A stretch of DNA of 64,000 nucleotides from Bradyrhizobium ontarionense (lineage in GTDB: Bacteria > Pseudomonadota > Alphaproteobacteria > Rhizobiales > Xanthobacteraceae), in the NCBI RefSeq assembly GCF_021088345.1, contig NZ_CP088156.1:1860001-1924000 (forward strand), written 5' to 3'. Below the pieces are notes generated by a model that saw nothing but the letters and a program-made list of their open reading frames with translations, ran no database searches and was not told the DNA's origin. Of the stretch, positions 1-8,364 are shown piece by piece (within the stretch, counting starts at the first letter, position 1; every line of letters begins with the position of its first letter). The position numbers were made by a program, and so were the translations under genes.

Positions 1-252
1 TCAGTGCTGCATCGCCGCAACGGCCTTCTCCCGACGAGCGGCTCGTGATCATCACTGCGAGGCGTCGGAGAAAATCGAATGGCCTGGCGTGGCAGGCGTG
101 AGCGGGAGCCGTTCAAGACCACCGCGCGGGGGCATTTCCAGGGATGCTCGATGGCACGACTGGCCATGGGCAGGCGCCACCGGGATCACAAGGCCGCAGC
201 TTCACGCCACAGCGAACAAACCAGAAACAGGAATGGAATGAAAGGAGAGGTT

Positions 253-337
253 TGGTGCGCTCGGAGGGACTCGAACCCCCACGACTTTCGCCACTGCCAC
301 CTCAAGGCAGCGCGTCTACCAATTCCGCCACGAGCGC
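253..337 (-). tRNA. tRNA-Leu (anticodon GAG)
   Basis: An 85-nt cloverleaf reads on the minus strand. The 7-bp acceptor stem (GCGCTCG with CGAGCGC) closes it, the anticodon loop is TTGAGGT with GAG at the anticodon position, a long variable arm of the leucine type is present, and the T-arm contains GTTCGAGTC. The discriminator A and CCA are encoded. The isotype follows from the anticodon and long variable arm. No other RNA gene is near it. Confidence 0.95.
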
Positions 338-470
338 AAAGGAGAAGCCGGAACCAGGAGAAGAAAGGCACCGGATCAATGGCGCCCGTGTATCAAATCG
401 ATGTCGGGCGGACAAGGCCCGCCCTGCCCCATCTCCAGGTTTTGTGGAAGGTTTTTGGACCGGCGTGCCG

Positions 471-770
471 CTATCGCGTGGTCGGCGTCGGAGATCGAGG
501 CAGCATGTCCTTGACCTCGACCGCGATCCGGTTGCGGTCGACCAGCACCACCCCATTGGCGATGGGCATGTTGTTGGCCAGGACCTTGACGTCGTCGGCC
601 TCGGTGGCGTCCAGCTCGATGATGGCGCCGCGGGACAGGCGCAGAACCTGGTGGATGGGCATTGAACAGGTGCCGAGCACGACCATCAGGTCGACTGTCA
701 CTTTATCGAAGGTTGACACTGCAGGACCACCGAAGTCACGACTGGATTCCGTTACCCGAGACATCATCAT
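471..770 (-). CDS. fliN: FliN/SpoA-domain flagellar motor switch protein
   Basis: This 99-residue protein matches the C-terminal SpoA domain of FliN, the flagellar C-ring protein that binds FliM and helps set rotation direction. The family pattern is visible: V-x-V-D-L-M-V-V-L-G near residue 25, MPIHQVLRLSRGAIIELD around 40-58, and a terminal segment with V-L-V-D-R-N-R-I-A-V. Three tandem ATG codons (770, 767, 764) and an upstream TTG at 785 are possible starts; I prefer the first ATG. It stands away from other flagellar genes here and runs divergently from lipB, the two starts lying about 15 bp apart. A paralogue of the main FliN, or a type III secretion-type SpoA protein, is possible. Confidence 0.75.
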   Translation of the reverse strand: MMMSRVTESSRDFGGPAVSTFDKVTVDLMVVLGTCSMPIHQVLRLSRGAIIELDATEADDVKVLANNMPIANGVVLVDRNRIAVEVKDMLPRSPTPTTR

Positions 771-784
771 GTTGTGGTTAGCCA

Positions 785-1507
785 ATGGTTAACAGCCGCG
801 AAACGCTCGACCTGACCACCTTCGCCGGCCCGCCCGGCACCGCCGTGGATTGGCTCATCTCCGATTCGCTCGTCGACTATGCCGCGGCGACGGCCTTCAT
901 GGAGGCCCGTGCGGCCGCAATCGCCGCCCATGAGGCCGCGGAGCTGGTCTGGCTGCTCGAGCACCCCCCGGTCTACACCTCCGGCACCTCGGGCAAGCCT
1001 GAGGACCTGCGCGACCCGCGCTTTCCGCTGGTGCCGACCGGCCGCGGCGGCCAGGTCACCTATCACGGCCCCGGCCAGCGGGTCGCTTACGTGATGCTCG
1101 ACCTCAAGCGCCGTCGGCCGGATGTCCGCGCCTATGTCGCGGCGCTCGAGGAGACGATCATCCGCACGCTCGCCGCCTTCAACATCCGTGGCGAACGCCG
1201 CGAGGACCGCGTCGGCGTCTGGGTCAAACGGCCGGACAAGGGCGATGGCCATGAGGACAAGATCGCCGCGATCGGCGTCCGGCTGAAGCGCTGGGTGACC
1301 TTTCACGGCATCGCCATCAACGTCGAGCCGGACCTGTCGCACTTCCAGGCGATCGTGCCCTGCGGGGTGACCGACCCGCGCTACGGCGTCACCAGCCTGG
1401 TCGACCTCGGCCTGCCCGTGACGCTGGCCGACGTCGACATTGCACTCCGGGAGGCGTTCGAGAGCGTGTTCGGCGCCACTGTTCCGGCGCCGCCGGAGAC
1501 GGCATGA
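785..1507 (+). CDS. lipB: Lipoyl(octanoyl) transferase
   Basis: LipB moves octanoate from acyl carrier protein to lipoyl domains of 2-oxoacid dehydrogenases and the glycine cleavage H protein, the first step of cytoplasmic lipoate synthesis. At 240 residues it has the normal length. The signature [13 protein letters not shown] is near residue 87. The catalytic lysine lies in [13 protein letters not shown] (about residue 159) and the catalytic cysteine in IVPCGV (about residue 193). The ATG directly follows the divergent fliN leader, so the two genes share a very short promoter region. The stop is 2 nt from the stop of the convergent tautomerase gene. Confidence 0.96.
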   Translation: MVNSRETLDLTTFAGPPGTAVDWLISDSLVDYAAATAFMEARAAAIAAHEAAELVWLLEHPPVYTSGTSGKPEDLRDPRFPLVPTGRGGQVTYHGPGQRVAYVMLDLKRRRPDVRAYVAALEETIIRTLAAFNIRGERREDRVGVWVKRPDKGDGHEDKIAAIGVRLKRWVTFHGIAINVEPDLSHFQAIVPCGVTDPRYGVTSLVDLGLPVTLADVDIALREAFESVFGATVPAPPETA

Positions 1508-1509
1508 GC

Positions 1510-1938
1510 TCAGACCGCGCCCCGCTGCGGCGGCACGTCGAGCTTGGCCGCGACATAACGGTGCTCCTGGGTCAATCCGCCGAAGCCGTAGGCATCTCCC
1601 CTGACCTCGTCGACATGCAGATAGGTTTCGTGGTGCAGCGGGCCGATCAGCTCGGCCATGCGGTCGAACACGGCCGCGAGATAGGCGGCCTTCTCGTCCT
1701 TGGTGTTGGTGCCTTCGCTGACGTGAACATCGATCCAGTAGCTGGCGAGCCCCTGCTCCGCGAGCGAGGCGCCGCCCGCGAACCAGTCCGCCGCATCGGC
1801 TTGCCTGACGATGACGGCGGTGACCTTGGGATCCTTGCGCAGGATGCGCGCCGTCAGCGCGGTGACGGTTTCCGCAATGTCCTTCTTCAGCGACGGCGAG
1901 CGGCGCTGGCTGGCATAGGTGACGGTGATCAGGGGCAT
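1510..1938 (-). CDS. Tautomerase / 4-oxalocrotonate tautomerase-family protein
   Basis: A 142-residue protein beginning Met-Pro-Leu-Ile-Thr-Val, so Pro would become the N-terminal catalytic proline of the tautomerase superfamily after Met removal. The first 60 residues follow the 4-OT fold pattern (beta strand, then a helix with LKKDIAETVTALTARIL, then a second strand VTAVIVRQ). It is roughly twice the length of classical 4-OT, as in two-domain MSAD/cis-CaaD-like members, so the substrate is unknown. The gene is divergent from a LysR regulator at 2049 across a 110-bp gap with a dyad. Regulation of this gene by that LysR protein is a reasonable inference. Confidence 0.75.
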   Translation of the reverse strand: MPLITVTYASQRRSPSLKKDIAETVTALTARILRKDPKVTAVIVRQADAADWFAGGASLAEQGLASYWIDVHVSEGTNTKDEKAAYLAAVFDRMAELIGPLHHETYLHVDEVRGDAYGFGGLTQEHRYVAAKLDVPPQRGAV

Positions 1939-2011
1939 GGTGATTTATTCCCGTGAATGGCGGCGACGCCGCGTACGCCTCAGGATTTAGCCATGCCGGC
2001 ATCATTTCTGT

Positions 2012-2043
2012 ATGCTATTGTTGTGGATATCAATGATAAGCAT
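2012..2043. promoter_or_regulatory. Imperfect dyad, possible LysR operator
   Basis: Between the divergent tautomerase and LysR genes lies ATTG-N10-CAAT (2017-2034), flanked by ATGCT (2012-2016) and AAGCAT (2038-2043), giving an imperfect larger dyad. LysR-type regulators commonly bind interrupted dyads with a T-N11-A core upstream of divergent targets. The site is only 6 bp from the regulator ATG, which would suit autorepression. Confidence 0.4.
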
Positions 2044-2048
2044 TTGTA

Positions 2049-2906
2049 ATGAAGACCACGCTCGACATCTCCGCCGTCCGCGTCTTCCTTCTCGTCGCTG
2101 ACATGCACAGCTTCACGCGATCAGCCGAAGCGCTGGGCACGACGCAGGCGGCCGTCAGCCTGAAGCTGCAGCGGCTGGAGGCTGCGCTCGGAAAGCGTCT
2201 CCTGGAGCGCTCCCCGCGGGCCGTGCAGTTGACTGCGGACGGCGCAGCTTTCCTGGAGAACGCCCGCGCACTCGTGGCCGCTCACGACCTCGCGCTGACC
2301 GGGACGACCCGCCCCCGTCCCCGACTGTCGCTCGGCATCAGCGACCATGCCGCCGGCCCCGAACTGGTGCCGATGCTGCAACAATTTCAGGCAATGGCGA
2401 CGGAGCTGGTCCTGTCGGTCGGCATCGGGTTCTCGCGCGACCTGCTCGACCTCTATGATGCGGGCAAGCTCGATGCGGTGATCGTGCGGCAGGAGGCGTC
2501 CCGTCGCGGTGGCGAAACCCTGATCGACGACGAATTCGCCTGGTTCGCGGCCCCGAAGTTTCGCATCCCTGCAGGCGGCCCGCTGCCGCTCGCGACGCTG
2601 GCGCCGCCCTGCGGCGTGCGTGCCATCGCTGTCCGCGCCCTCGACAAATCGAAATTGCCGTTCGTCGAGGCATTCGTCGGCGGTGGTGTCGCGGCTGTCG
2701 CTGCTGCCGCGCAGGCCGGCCTCGCGATCGCCCCCTTGGCACGACGAATTGCACCAGGCGGCCTGATCGACATCGGGCCGGGCCTCGGCCTGCCGAAGCT
2801 CGGGCGATCGAAGGTCATCCTCCATGCCAAGGTCAGCGACGCTGCCAAACGGACTGCGTTGCGCACGCTGGCCGCGGCATTCCGAAGCGCGTTGCTGTCG
2901 AAATAA
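2049..2906 (+). CDS. LysR-family transcriptional regulator
   Basis: A 285-residue LysR-type regulator. The N-terminal winged helix-turn-helix is clear at residues 6-65 (VFLLVADMHSFTRSAEALG, then TQAAVSLKLQRLEAALGKRL). The rest is the periplasmic-binding-like effector domain. The effector cannot be read from sequence. The divergent tautomerase-family gene is the likely target. The ATG at 2049 gives the usual LysR start about 6 residues before the first helix. Confidence 0.9.
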   Translation: MKTTLDISAVRVFLLVADMHSFTRSAEALGTTQAAVSLKLQRLEAALGKRLLERSPRAVQLTADGAAFLENARALVAAHDLALTGTTRPRPRLSLGISDHAAGPELVPMLQQFQAMATELVLSVGIGFSRDLLDLYDAGKLDAVIVRQEASRRGGETLIDDEFAWFAAPKFRIPAGGPLPLATLAPPCGVRAIAVRALDKSKLPFVEAFVGGGVAAVAAAAQAGLAIAPLARRIAPGGLIDIGPGLGLPKLGRSKVILHAKVSDAAKRTALRTLAAAFRSALLSK

Positions 2907-2965
2907 TTGACGGCGACTGAGCGTGATGTAGCATACGTTAATGATCGAAGCTCAGGAGCAGCGGC

Positions 2966-4012
2966 TTGAACCGTCTCTTGGCCGCAGCTGACCTCGTCAG
3001 CGCTTCACCAAAGCCGAGCCCGGTGATGACGGGCACGATCGGCCTCGAACCGTTGCACCGACACGCGCTGATCCGAACCTCCAATGCGGAAGTGCTGCGC
3101 GACCTCGCCGAGCGCCGGCTCGGCGCCGAGCGCGTCGACTTCAGGCACGCCGAACGGTTCGAGGCCGTCGTCAACCTGATCGAGCTCGAGACCATCGGCC
3201 TCGCCTTCGGCACCACCAGCTGCGACATGGTCTCCGACCACCGCGCAGCCGATTTCATCAGGGTGCAGATCGCCCTGAAAGGACGCGCGGTCAGTTGCGC
3301 CCGCGGCGACGCGACCGACGTCAATGAGCATCAGTTCGCGGTCGCGCCAGCCGGCGTGCCTTGGCAGATGGCCTGCCAGGGCGGTCATCGGCGGCTTACC
3401 CTGCGCCTCGATCCAAAGGTGCTGCGCCAGCGGCTGGCGGCGCTGGTCGGCGTGCAGCCACGCGCCGATTACGCGATCGATCCCGTCATTCCGGCCGACG
3501 ATCCGCAGGCCCGCAGCCTGATACGGCTGCTCGATTTCCTCACGACCCAGCTCAACGAGCAGGACGCCGCCTTCCCCGCCGCGGTCTACCGCGAACTCGA
3601 GGATGCGGTGCACGTCGCTTTTCTCTGCGCCAGCCGTCATCGCTTCCGCGACATGCTGCTCGACCCCGCGCCGATGCCGGATTTCGGGCTGGTCAAGCGG
3701 CTCGAAGACTATATCGAGGCCAATTGGCGCGAGCCGATGACGATCGAGCGGCTGGCACGCGAAGGCGGCGTCAGCGCCCGCTCGATCTTCCGCGTGTTCG
3801 AGCGCGTGCGCGGCTACTCGCCGATCGCATTCGCAAAATCCGTCCGTCTGCGCCGGGCCCATGAGATGCTGCGCTCGGGCGATCCGGCGGTCACCGTGGC
3901 AGCGGCAGCCGCGGCCTGCAACTTCGGCAATGCGGGACACTTCGCGCGCTACTATCGCGCCACGTTCGGCGAGCTGCCGTCGGTGACCATGGCCCGCGCG
4001 GAGCGGTTGTGA
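2966..4012 (+). CDS. AraC-family transcriptional regulator
   Basis: A 348-residue regulator with an N-terminal AraC-binding-like cupin region (about residues 30-200) and a C-terminal double helix-turn-helix (about 245-345: LEDYIEANWREPMTIERLAREGGVSARS at the first, then a second ending in FGNAGHFARYYRATFGELPS). The TTG at 2966 has AGGAG seven bases upstream; an internal ATG at 3026 would still keep the domains. No ligand or operon partner is visible: the next gene is convergent. The binding-domain type resembles AraC proteins controlling catabolic or oxygenase genes, which is family knowledge only. Confidence 0.85.
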   Translation: MNRLLAAADLVSASPKPSPVMTGTIGLEPLHRHALIRTSNAEVLRDLAERRLGAERVDFRHAERFEAVVNLIELETIGLAFGTTSCDMVSDHRAADFIRVQIALKGRAVSCARGDATDVNEHQFAVAPAGVPWQMACQGGHRRLTLRLDPKVLRQRLAALVGVQPRADYAIDPVIPADDPQARSLIRLLDFLTTQLNEQDAAFPAAVYRELEDAVHVAFLCASRHRFRDMLLDPAPMPDFGLVKRLEDYIEANWREPMTIERLAREGGVSARSIFRVFERVRGYSPIAFAKSVRLRRAHEMLRSGDPAVTVAAAAAACNFGNAGHFARYYRATFGELPSVTMARAERL

Positions 4013-4031
4013 CGCCTCTCGCCGCCGGGGA

Positions 4032-5468
4032 TCACAGAATCGCCTCGAGCGCACTGCGCAGGCTCTGGTGACGGAACACGAAGCCGCTCGACAGCGCCTT
4101 GTTCGGCACCACCCGCTGGCCGCCGAGCAGGAGCTCCTCGGCAAAGTCGCCGCCGATCCGGCGCAGCAGGCCGGCGGGGACGCGCAGCAGCGCCGGACGT
4201 CGCAGGCAGCGCGCGAGCTCGGCCGTGAAGGCCAGATTGCGCACCGGCAGCGGTGCCGTCGCATTGACCGGCCCGGTGATGGCGTCGGTTGCGATCACAT
4301 GCGCGATGAGCCGGACGAGATCGTCGCGCTCGATCCAGGACATCCACTGCAGGCCAGAGCCGAACGGGCCGCCGAGCCCGAACTCGAACGGCGTCAGCAT
4401 GCGCGACAGGACACCGCCGTCGCGGCCGACGACGAGCCCGATCCGCAACAGCGCCACGCGCACGCCATGCGCCTCGGCGGCGCGCGCCGCCTGCTCCCAG
4501 GCCTCGCAGAGATCGTGGCTGAAGCAGGCATGCGACTTGGCGGATTCCGTCAGCGGCTGGTCCTGCCACAGGCCGTACCAGCCGATCGCCGAGCCGTTGA
4601 CCAGCACCTTCGGCTTGCGGTCGAGCCGCGCGATCAGGGCCACGACGGCCTCGGTCGTGGCGAGCCGCGACTGCAGGATCGTCTGACGCTTCGCTGCGGT
4701 CCACGGCGCATTGCCGATCGGCTCGCCGGCGAGATTGACGATCGCGTCGATGCGGGTGTCGGCCGTGAGCTGGTCGAGACCGGTGATCAAGGTCAGCGGC
4801 GGCGGCAAGGCAGCGGCCTTGGCCGGATCACGGACCAGGGCGATGACGTGATGGCCTGAAGCAGCGAGGCTCGCAATGAGTCGCACGCCGATGAAGCCGG
4901 TCGCACCCGTGACCAGCACGGTCTGCGCCGGCGGCAGCGCCGCCGCCAGTTCCGCCGCATCGGGCTCCGCCATGCGCGCAAGGCGTGCCGCCGCGGTGAA
5001 ATCGCGCAGGCCGCACAGACCAGCGCCGACCGCGGCCGCCGCGGCAATCCAGCTCAAAAGACCGACATAGGCCGGCACGATCGCGGCGGGCTGCATCGCC
5101 CAGCCGATCAGGAGCGGCACCAACAGCATCAGGATGGCGCCGTAATTGATCGCGAGCAGCGTGTGATTGATGCGCTCGCTCGGCGGCAGCTTGCGCGTCA
5201 GGTCCTCCTCGACGAAATCGGTCAAGGTGATCGCGATCTCGGCGACCAGCACTGCGAGCACGAGAACTGCAAACAGCCCGTGCACCTCGCACCAGCCGAG
5301 AACGGCGAACAGCAGCGCATAGAGCAGATTGCGGACACCGTGCAGATTCAGCTCGCGCTGCTGCGACGGCCGCCACGCCAGGCGCTCGGTGAACTCGTGA
5401 TGATAGAAGGTGTCGAACACGCCCATCACGATCTGGAGGGCGATCAGGGACCAGAGCAGCGGCGTCAT
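4032..5468 (-). CDS. TIGR01777-type NAD(P)-dependent epimerase fused to a membrane domain
   Basis: A 478-residue protein. The first about 150 residues carry four or so hydrophobic segments (for example LLYALLFAVLGWCEVHGLFAVLVLAVLV is split across two), followed by an SDR domain with the nucleotide loop VTGATGFIGVRL at about residue 180 and the motifs VNLAGEPIG, SAIGWYG and PFEFGLGGPFGSGLQWMSWI. These are hallmarks of the TIGR01777 (YfcH/SDR39U1-like) epimerase group, whose substrate is unknown. ATG 5468 overlaps the stop of the upstream DUF4166 gene (ATGA), so translation is probably coupled. It is the last gene of a three-gene operon with a GbsR-type regulator. Confidence 0.85.
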   Translation of the reverse strand: MTPLLWSLIALQIVMGVFDTFYHHEFTERLAWRPSQQRELNLHGVRNLLYALLFAVLGWCEVHGLFAVLVLAVLVAEIAITLTDFVEEDLTRKLPPSERINHTLLAINYGAILMLLVPLLIGWAMQPAAIVPAYVGLLSWIAAAAAVGAGLCGLRDFTAAARLARMAEPDAAELAAALPPAQTVLVTGATGFIGVRLIASLAASGHHVIALVRDPAKAAALPPPLTLITGLDQLTADTRIDAIVNLAGEPIGNAPWTAAKRQTILQSRLATTEAVVALIARLDRKPKVLVNGSAIGWYGLWQDQPLTESAKSHACFSHDLCEAWEQAARAAEAHGVRVALLRIGLVVGRDGGVLSRMLTPFEFGLGGPFGSGLQWMSWIERDDLVRLIAHVIATDAITGPVNATAPLPVRNLAFTAELARCLRRPALLRVPAGLLRRIGGDFAEELLLGGQRVVPNKALSSGFVFRHQSLRSALEAIL

Positions 5469-6124
5469 GGTGCGGACTCCCGGAACACGGCGCTCTGGCG
5501 GATGATGCGCCCGAAGCGCGGATGGACGATCTCGAGCGAGAATCGAAAGGCACTGCCGCCGAGATCCGAATGGGTGACGGTGAGTTCGCCAGGCGCGAGC
5601 CATGATGGCAGCGTCCAGCGCCGCCGGGCGAACGCGAAGGTGTAGCCGGCGCTGTGGAAGGCAAGCGCGCCGTCGGCCACGCAGACGCGCAGACTCATGC
5701 TCAGCCCCCAGCCGAGATACTCCTCGAGCCCGGTGGGACCGGCGAAGCGCTTCGCCGAATGGATCACCTGCGGGAAGCCGTGAGGGCGACCGCAGATGCG
5801 GGTCCAGATCTGGCCGCCGCTCGCGGCATCTTCCGTCACCGCGACGATCATCGGCACGCCGGTGTTTGCGCTCATCGGCAGCGGCCCGCCGATCAGCCGC
5901 GCGGCTTGTGCGAACCAGAACCCGGCGCGGCTCATCTCGGACTGATCGACCTCGCCGACATAGACCACGGTCGCGCCATCGGCGAGACGCTTGGAGAAGC
6001 GGCGCCAGATCGACACCGGCAGCCGTCCCCAGTCCTCGGGCGACAGCAGCGCGCGAAACCGGTGATCGTCGTGGAGTCTGGCGCTGGAGGGCGTTGATAG
6101 TCCGAGATGTCGCAGGCTCACCAT
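5465..6124 (-). CDS. DUF4166-domain protein
   Basis: A 219-residue protein of unknown function that I assign to DUF4166 by its overall pattern (FRALLSPEDWGRLP near the N-terminus, then WFAQAARLIGGPLP, a GGQIWTR strand and GLEEYLGWGLSMSLRV). It has no signal peptide or membrane segment. The ATG is preceded by a strong GGAGGG ribosome site. DUF4166 commonly occurs beside or fused to TIGR01777-type epimerases, as here, which suggests a shared pathway, but no reaction is established. It lies 16 bp after the GbsR-type gene. Confidence 0.75.
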   Translation of the reverse strand: MVSLRHLGLSTPSSARLHDDHRFRALLSPEDWGRLPVSIWRRFSKRLADGATVVYVGEVDQSEMSRAGFWFAQAARLIGGPLPMSANTGVPMIVAVTEDAASGGQIWTRICGRPHGFPQVIHSAKRFAGPTGLEEYLGWGLSMSLRVCVADGALAFHSAGYTFAFARRRWTLPSWLAPGELTVTHSDLGGSAFRFSLEIVHPRFGRIIRQSAVFRESAP

Positions 6125-6140
6125 GACGCCCTCCTCTCAC

Positions 6141-6710
6141 CTAATCGCTGCCCGACCTGGACCGTCCCGACGGCAGCAGATTTGCAATCTTCTCGCCGAG
6201 CCTGATCAGCGCCACCAGACGCGGCCGCGGCACTTTCAGCATCTGCGCGTACCAGCGGTCGACCAGCTCGGTGAACGCCAGCATGTCCTTCAGCCGCTTG
6301 GCCGCGACTGCGCTGATCGCGGGATCACCGGTTGCTTCCGCGACGCAGGCGCGCAGCGCCGCGATGGCGGGATCGATCTCGCGCTCCTTGCGGCCGGCAG
6401 CGATGCGCTGCGCCACCTCCCAGATGTCAGTCTCCGCCTCGAAATGATCGCGGCGGTCGCCGAGGATCGGCACGCGCCGGATCAGGTCCCAGGCGAGCAG
6501 CTCCTTGAGCGAGTTGGACACGTTGGAGCGCGCCATGCCGAGCGTGTCGGCGACGTCCTCCGCCGTCATCGGCTTCTCCGCCAGATACAACAAGCCGTGG
6601 ATCTGGCTCACCGAACGGTTCACGCCCCACTGGTCGCCCATGTCGCCCCAGTTGAGGATGAAGCGCTCGACGGCGGGAGGAAGTTTCTTCTTGCCGGTTA
6701 TTTCTGTCAT
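6141..6710 (-). CDS. GbsR/MarR-family transcriptional regulator
   Basis: A 189-residue winged-helix regulator of the GbsR subgroup of MarR proteins. The DNA-binding part is at about residues 30-95 (QIHGLLYLAEKPMTAEDVAD, then GMARSNVSNSLKELLAWDLI, wing RRVPILGDRRDHFEAE). It is the first gene of an operon with the DUF4166 protein and the epimerase. The ATG at 6710 sits inside a perfect palindrome (6699-6720), which makes autorepression of the whole operon likely. A longer upstream reading frame exists but lacks coding character. Confidence 0.88.
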   Translation of the reverse strand: MTEITGKKKLPPAVERFILNWGDMGDQWGVNRSVSQIHGLLYLAEKPMTAEDVADTLGMARSNVSNSLKELLAWDLIRRVPILGDRRDHFEAETDIWEVAQRIAAGRKEREIDPAIAALRACVAEATGDPAISAVAAKRLKDMLAFTELVDRWYAQMLKVPRPRLVALIRLGEKIANLLPSGRSRSGSD

Positions 6711-6720
6711 AACAGAAATA
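6699..6720. promoter_or_regulatory. Perfect 9-4-9 palindrome over the GbsR start codon
   Basis: TATTTCTGT (6699-6707) and its exact complement ACAGAAATA (6712-6720) flank four bases that contain the start codon on the minus strand. It stands out as AT-rich in GC-rich surroundings. MarR/GbsR dimers bind palindromes of this size, so this is a probable autoregulatory operator. I see no second copy in the window. Confidence 0.7.
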
Positions 6721-6860
6721 TCTGACCGCCGAGAGTGAATGTCAAGAGCCGTGGGTGTGAACCGGGCGGCCGACTGGCAAGACGGACGTGAAGGCGCACA
6801 CCTCGCCCGCGGGCGCGGACCGCCTGATCGCCCCCTGCCCCTTTGGAACAGGAGCAAGCC

Positions 6861-7670
6861 ATGACGGCATCCGACAAGGCCTTCACCGGATCGATCCCGC
6901 AGATCTACGATCAGCTCATGGTTCCGCTGATTTTCGAGCCCTATGCGCAGGATCTTGCGCAGCGTATCAGGGCTCGGCAGCCGCGCGACGTGCTGGAGAC
7001 GGCGGCGGGCACCGGCGTGGTCACGAGGGCACTGCATGCACAGCTGCCGCCGCAGGTTCGGGTTACGGCGACCGACCTCAACGAGCCGATGCTGATGCAG
7101 GCGAAGACGCATGTCGCCGATGAGAGCCGGATGACGTGGCGGCAAGCCGATGCGCTGGCCCTGCCCTTTGCCGATGCGAGCTTCGACGCTGTCGCGTGTC
7201 AGTTCGGCGTGATGTTCTTCCCCGATCGCGTCAAGGGCTATGCCGAAGCGCGACGCGTGCTGAGACGAGGCGGACGTTTCGTCTTCAACGTCTGGGACCG
7301 GATCGAGGACAACGAGTTTCCCCATGTGGTGCACGAGACGCTGCAGGAGATCTTCCCCGAGAACCCACCGCGGTTCTTCACGCGGACTCCGCACGGCTAC
7401 TACGACACCGGGCGGATCAAGGCCGACCTGACCGAAGCTGGATTCACCGACATCGTCATCGAGACGGTCACACATTGCAGTCGCGCGGCGTCGCCGCATG
7501 AGCCGGCGATGGCGTTCTGCCAGGGCACCCCGATGCGCAGCGAGATCGAGGCACGCGGCACGCCGGGGCTCACGGCGGTGACGCAGGCGGTTGCGGGTGC
7601 GCTCGAACGACGGTTCGGTAGCGGACCGATCGAGGGCCGCATTCAGGCGTTGGTGATCTCAGCGGGGTGA
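6861..7670 (+). CDS. Class I SAM-dependent methyltransferase
   Basis: A 269-residue methyltransferase of the UbiE/Methyltransf_11 type. Motif I (VLETAAGTGVVTRAL) is at about residue 45, the acidic SAM-ribose position is in TATDLNEPML, and the post-motif DALALPFADASFDAV is typical, as is RVLRRGGRFVFNVWD. The ATG at 6861 follows AGGAGC at proper spacing; an earlier in-frame ATG at 6843 has no ribosome site. The substrate is unknown. It is monocistronic between the GbsR operon and a convergent small membrane gene. Confidence 0.9.
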   Translation: MTASDKAFTGSIPQIYDQLMVPLIFEPYAQDLAQRIRARQPRDVLETAAGTGVVTRALHAQLPPQVRVTATDLNEPMLMQAKTHVADESRMTWRQADALALPFADASFDAVACQFGVMFFPDRVKGYAEARRVLRRGGRFVFNVWDRIEDNEFPHVVHETLQEIFPENPPRFFTRTPHGYYDTGRIKADLTEAGFTDIVIETVTHCSRAASPHEPAMAFCQGTPMRSEIEARGTPGLTAVTQAVAGALERRFGSGPIEGRIQALVISAG

Positions 7671-7689
7671 GCGAAAGCGCAACGAGCGG

Positions 7690-7959
7690 CTATGGTCCGC
7701 GGGTCAAATGAACCAGAAGCAGGATGAAGGCGGCCCAGAACACGAATCCAACAAATGTGCACCATCCCTCGCCCGCAACGATGTCACCGGTCGTGCGGGT
7801 CGGGACCAGCCGGACACGGCCGATCGGTTCGCGCAACGGCGCGACCTTGATGCAGCCGAAGGAGATCAAGGGCAGGATCAGCCGCCCGGTGGCATAGAGC
7901 AGCGCGTAAAGGACGAATTCGAGAACGAAGCGAAGTACCGCCAGGAGAAGATCCGTCAT
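7690..7959 (-). CDS. Small membrane protein, unknown
   Basis: An 89-residue protein with two hydrophobic stretches: residues 3-35 (TDLLLAVLRFVLEFVLYALL and onwards) and residues 68-85 (FVGFVFWAAFILLLVH), with a charged middle rich in Arg and Pro. I recognise no family. The frame is open on the minus strand and hydrophobic in a way its shadow frames are not. It is convergent to the methyltransferase gene, 19 bp from its stop. Confidence 0.6.
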   Translation of the reverse strand: MTDLLLAVLRFVLEFVLYALLYATGRLILPLISFGCIKVAPLREPIGRVRLVPTRTTGDIVAGEGWCTFVGFVFWAAFILLLVHLTRGP

Positions 7960-8061
7960 ATGCGTTCGTCGCCCACGATCGATCGACGTTCAATGATCGC
8001 AAACTCTTGAAGTTTCCGTCTCTGACGCTGATCAAATTGCGTGGAGATCTGGAGAAGCCAA

Positions 8062-8364
8062 CTACACCGTCGGCAACACAGAGAACACCTCGCCGCGGCG
8101 GCACAGCGCGATCTGATCGGCCGTCGCAGGCGCGGCGATCACGTCATCGACCCGCGCAGCCGGCGCCCCCTTGCGGCAGGCAGTAACCATGGCTGCAACA
8201 TCATCAGCCGGACCAGCGAACACCGCTTCGACGCGGCCGTCGGTGCGGTTGCGGACCCAGCCTTCGAGGCCGTTCAGGATGGCCTGATCCTCGACCCAGG
8301 CGCGATAGCCGACGCCCTGGACGCGGCCGCGGACCGTGACGTGAACGATGCTACGATCGGTCAT
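8062..8364 (-). CDS. acyP: Acylphosphatase
   Basis: A 100-residue acylphosphatase, which hydrolyses acyl phosphates such as acetyl- or 1,3-bisphosphoglyceroyl-phosphate. The signature [11 protein letters not shown] (residues about 11-21) contains the phosphate-binding arginine; the catalytic asparagine lies in [20 protein letters not shown]. The ATG overlaps the stop of the upstream PEP-mutase-family gene in an ATGA junction, so the two are co-translated. Confidence 0.95.
   Translation of the reverse strand: MTDRSIVHVTVRGRVQGVGYRAWVEDQAILNGLEGWVRNRTDGRVEAVFAGPADDVAAMVTACRKGAPAARVDDVIAAPATADQIALCRRGEVFSVLPTV

Noticed and set aside
1-252. Left edge of the window
   Set aside because: No gene, repeat or signal could be supported; possible frames are too short and end within the first bases.
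144-665. Open frame running through the tRNA-Leu gene
   Set aside because: It encodes the well-known artefact SEGLEPPRLSPLPPQ that arises from translating a tRNA antisense region; no ribosome site and no family match.
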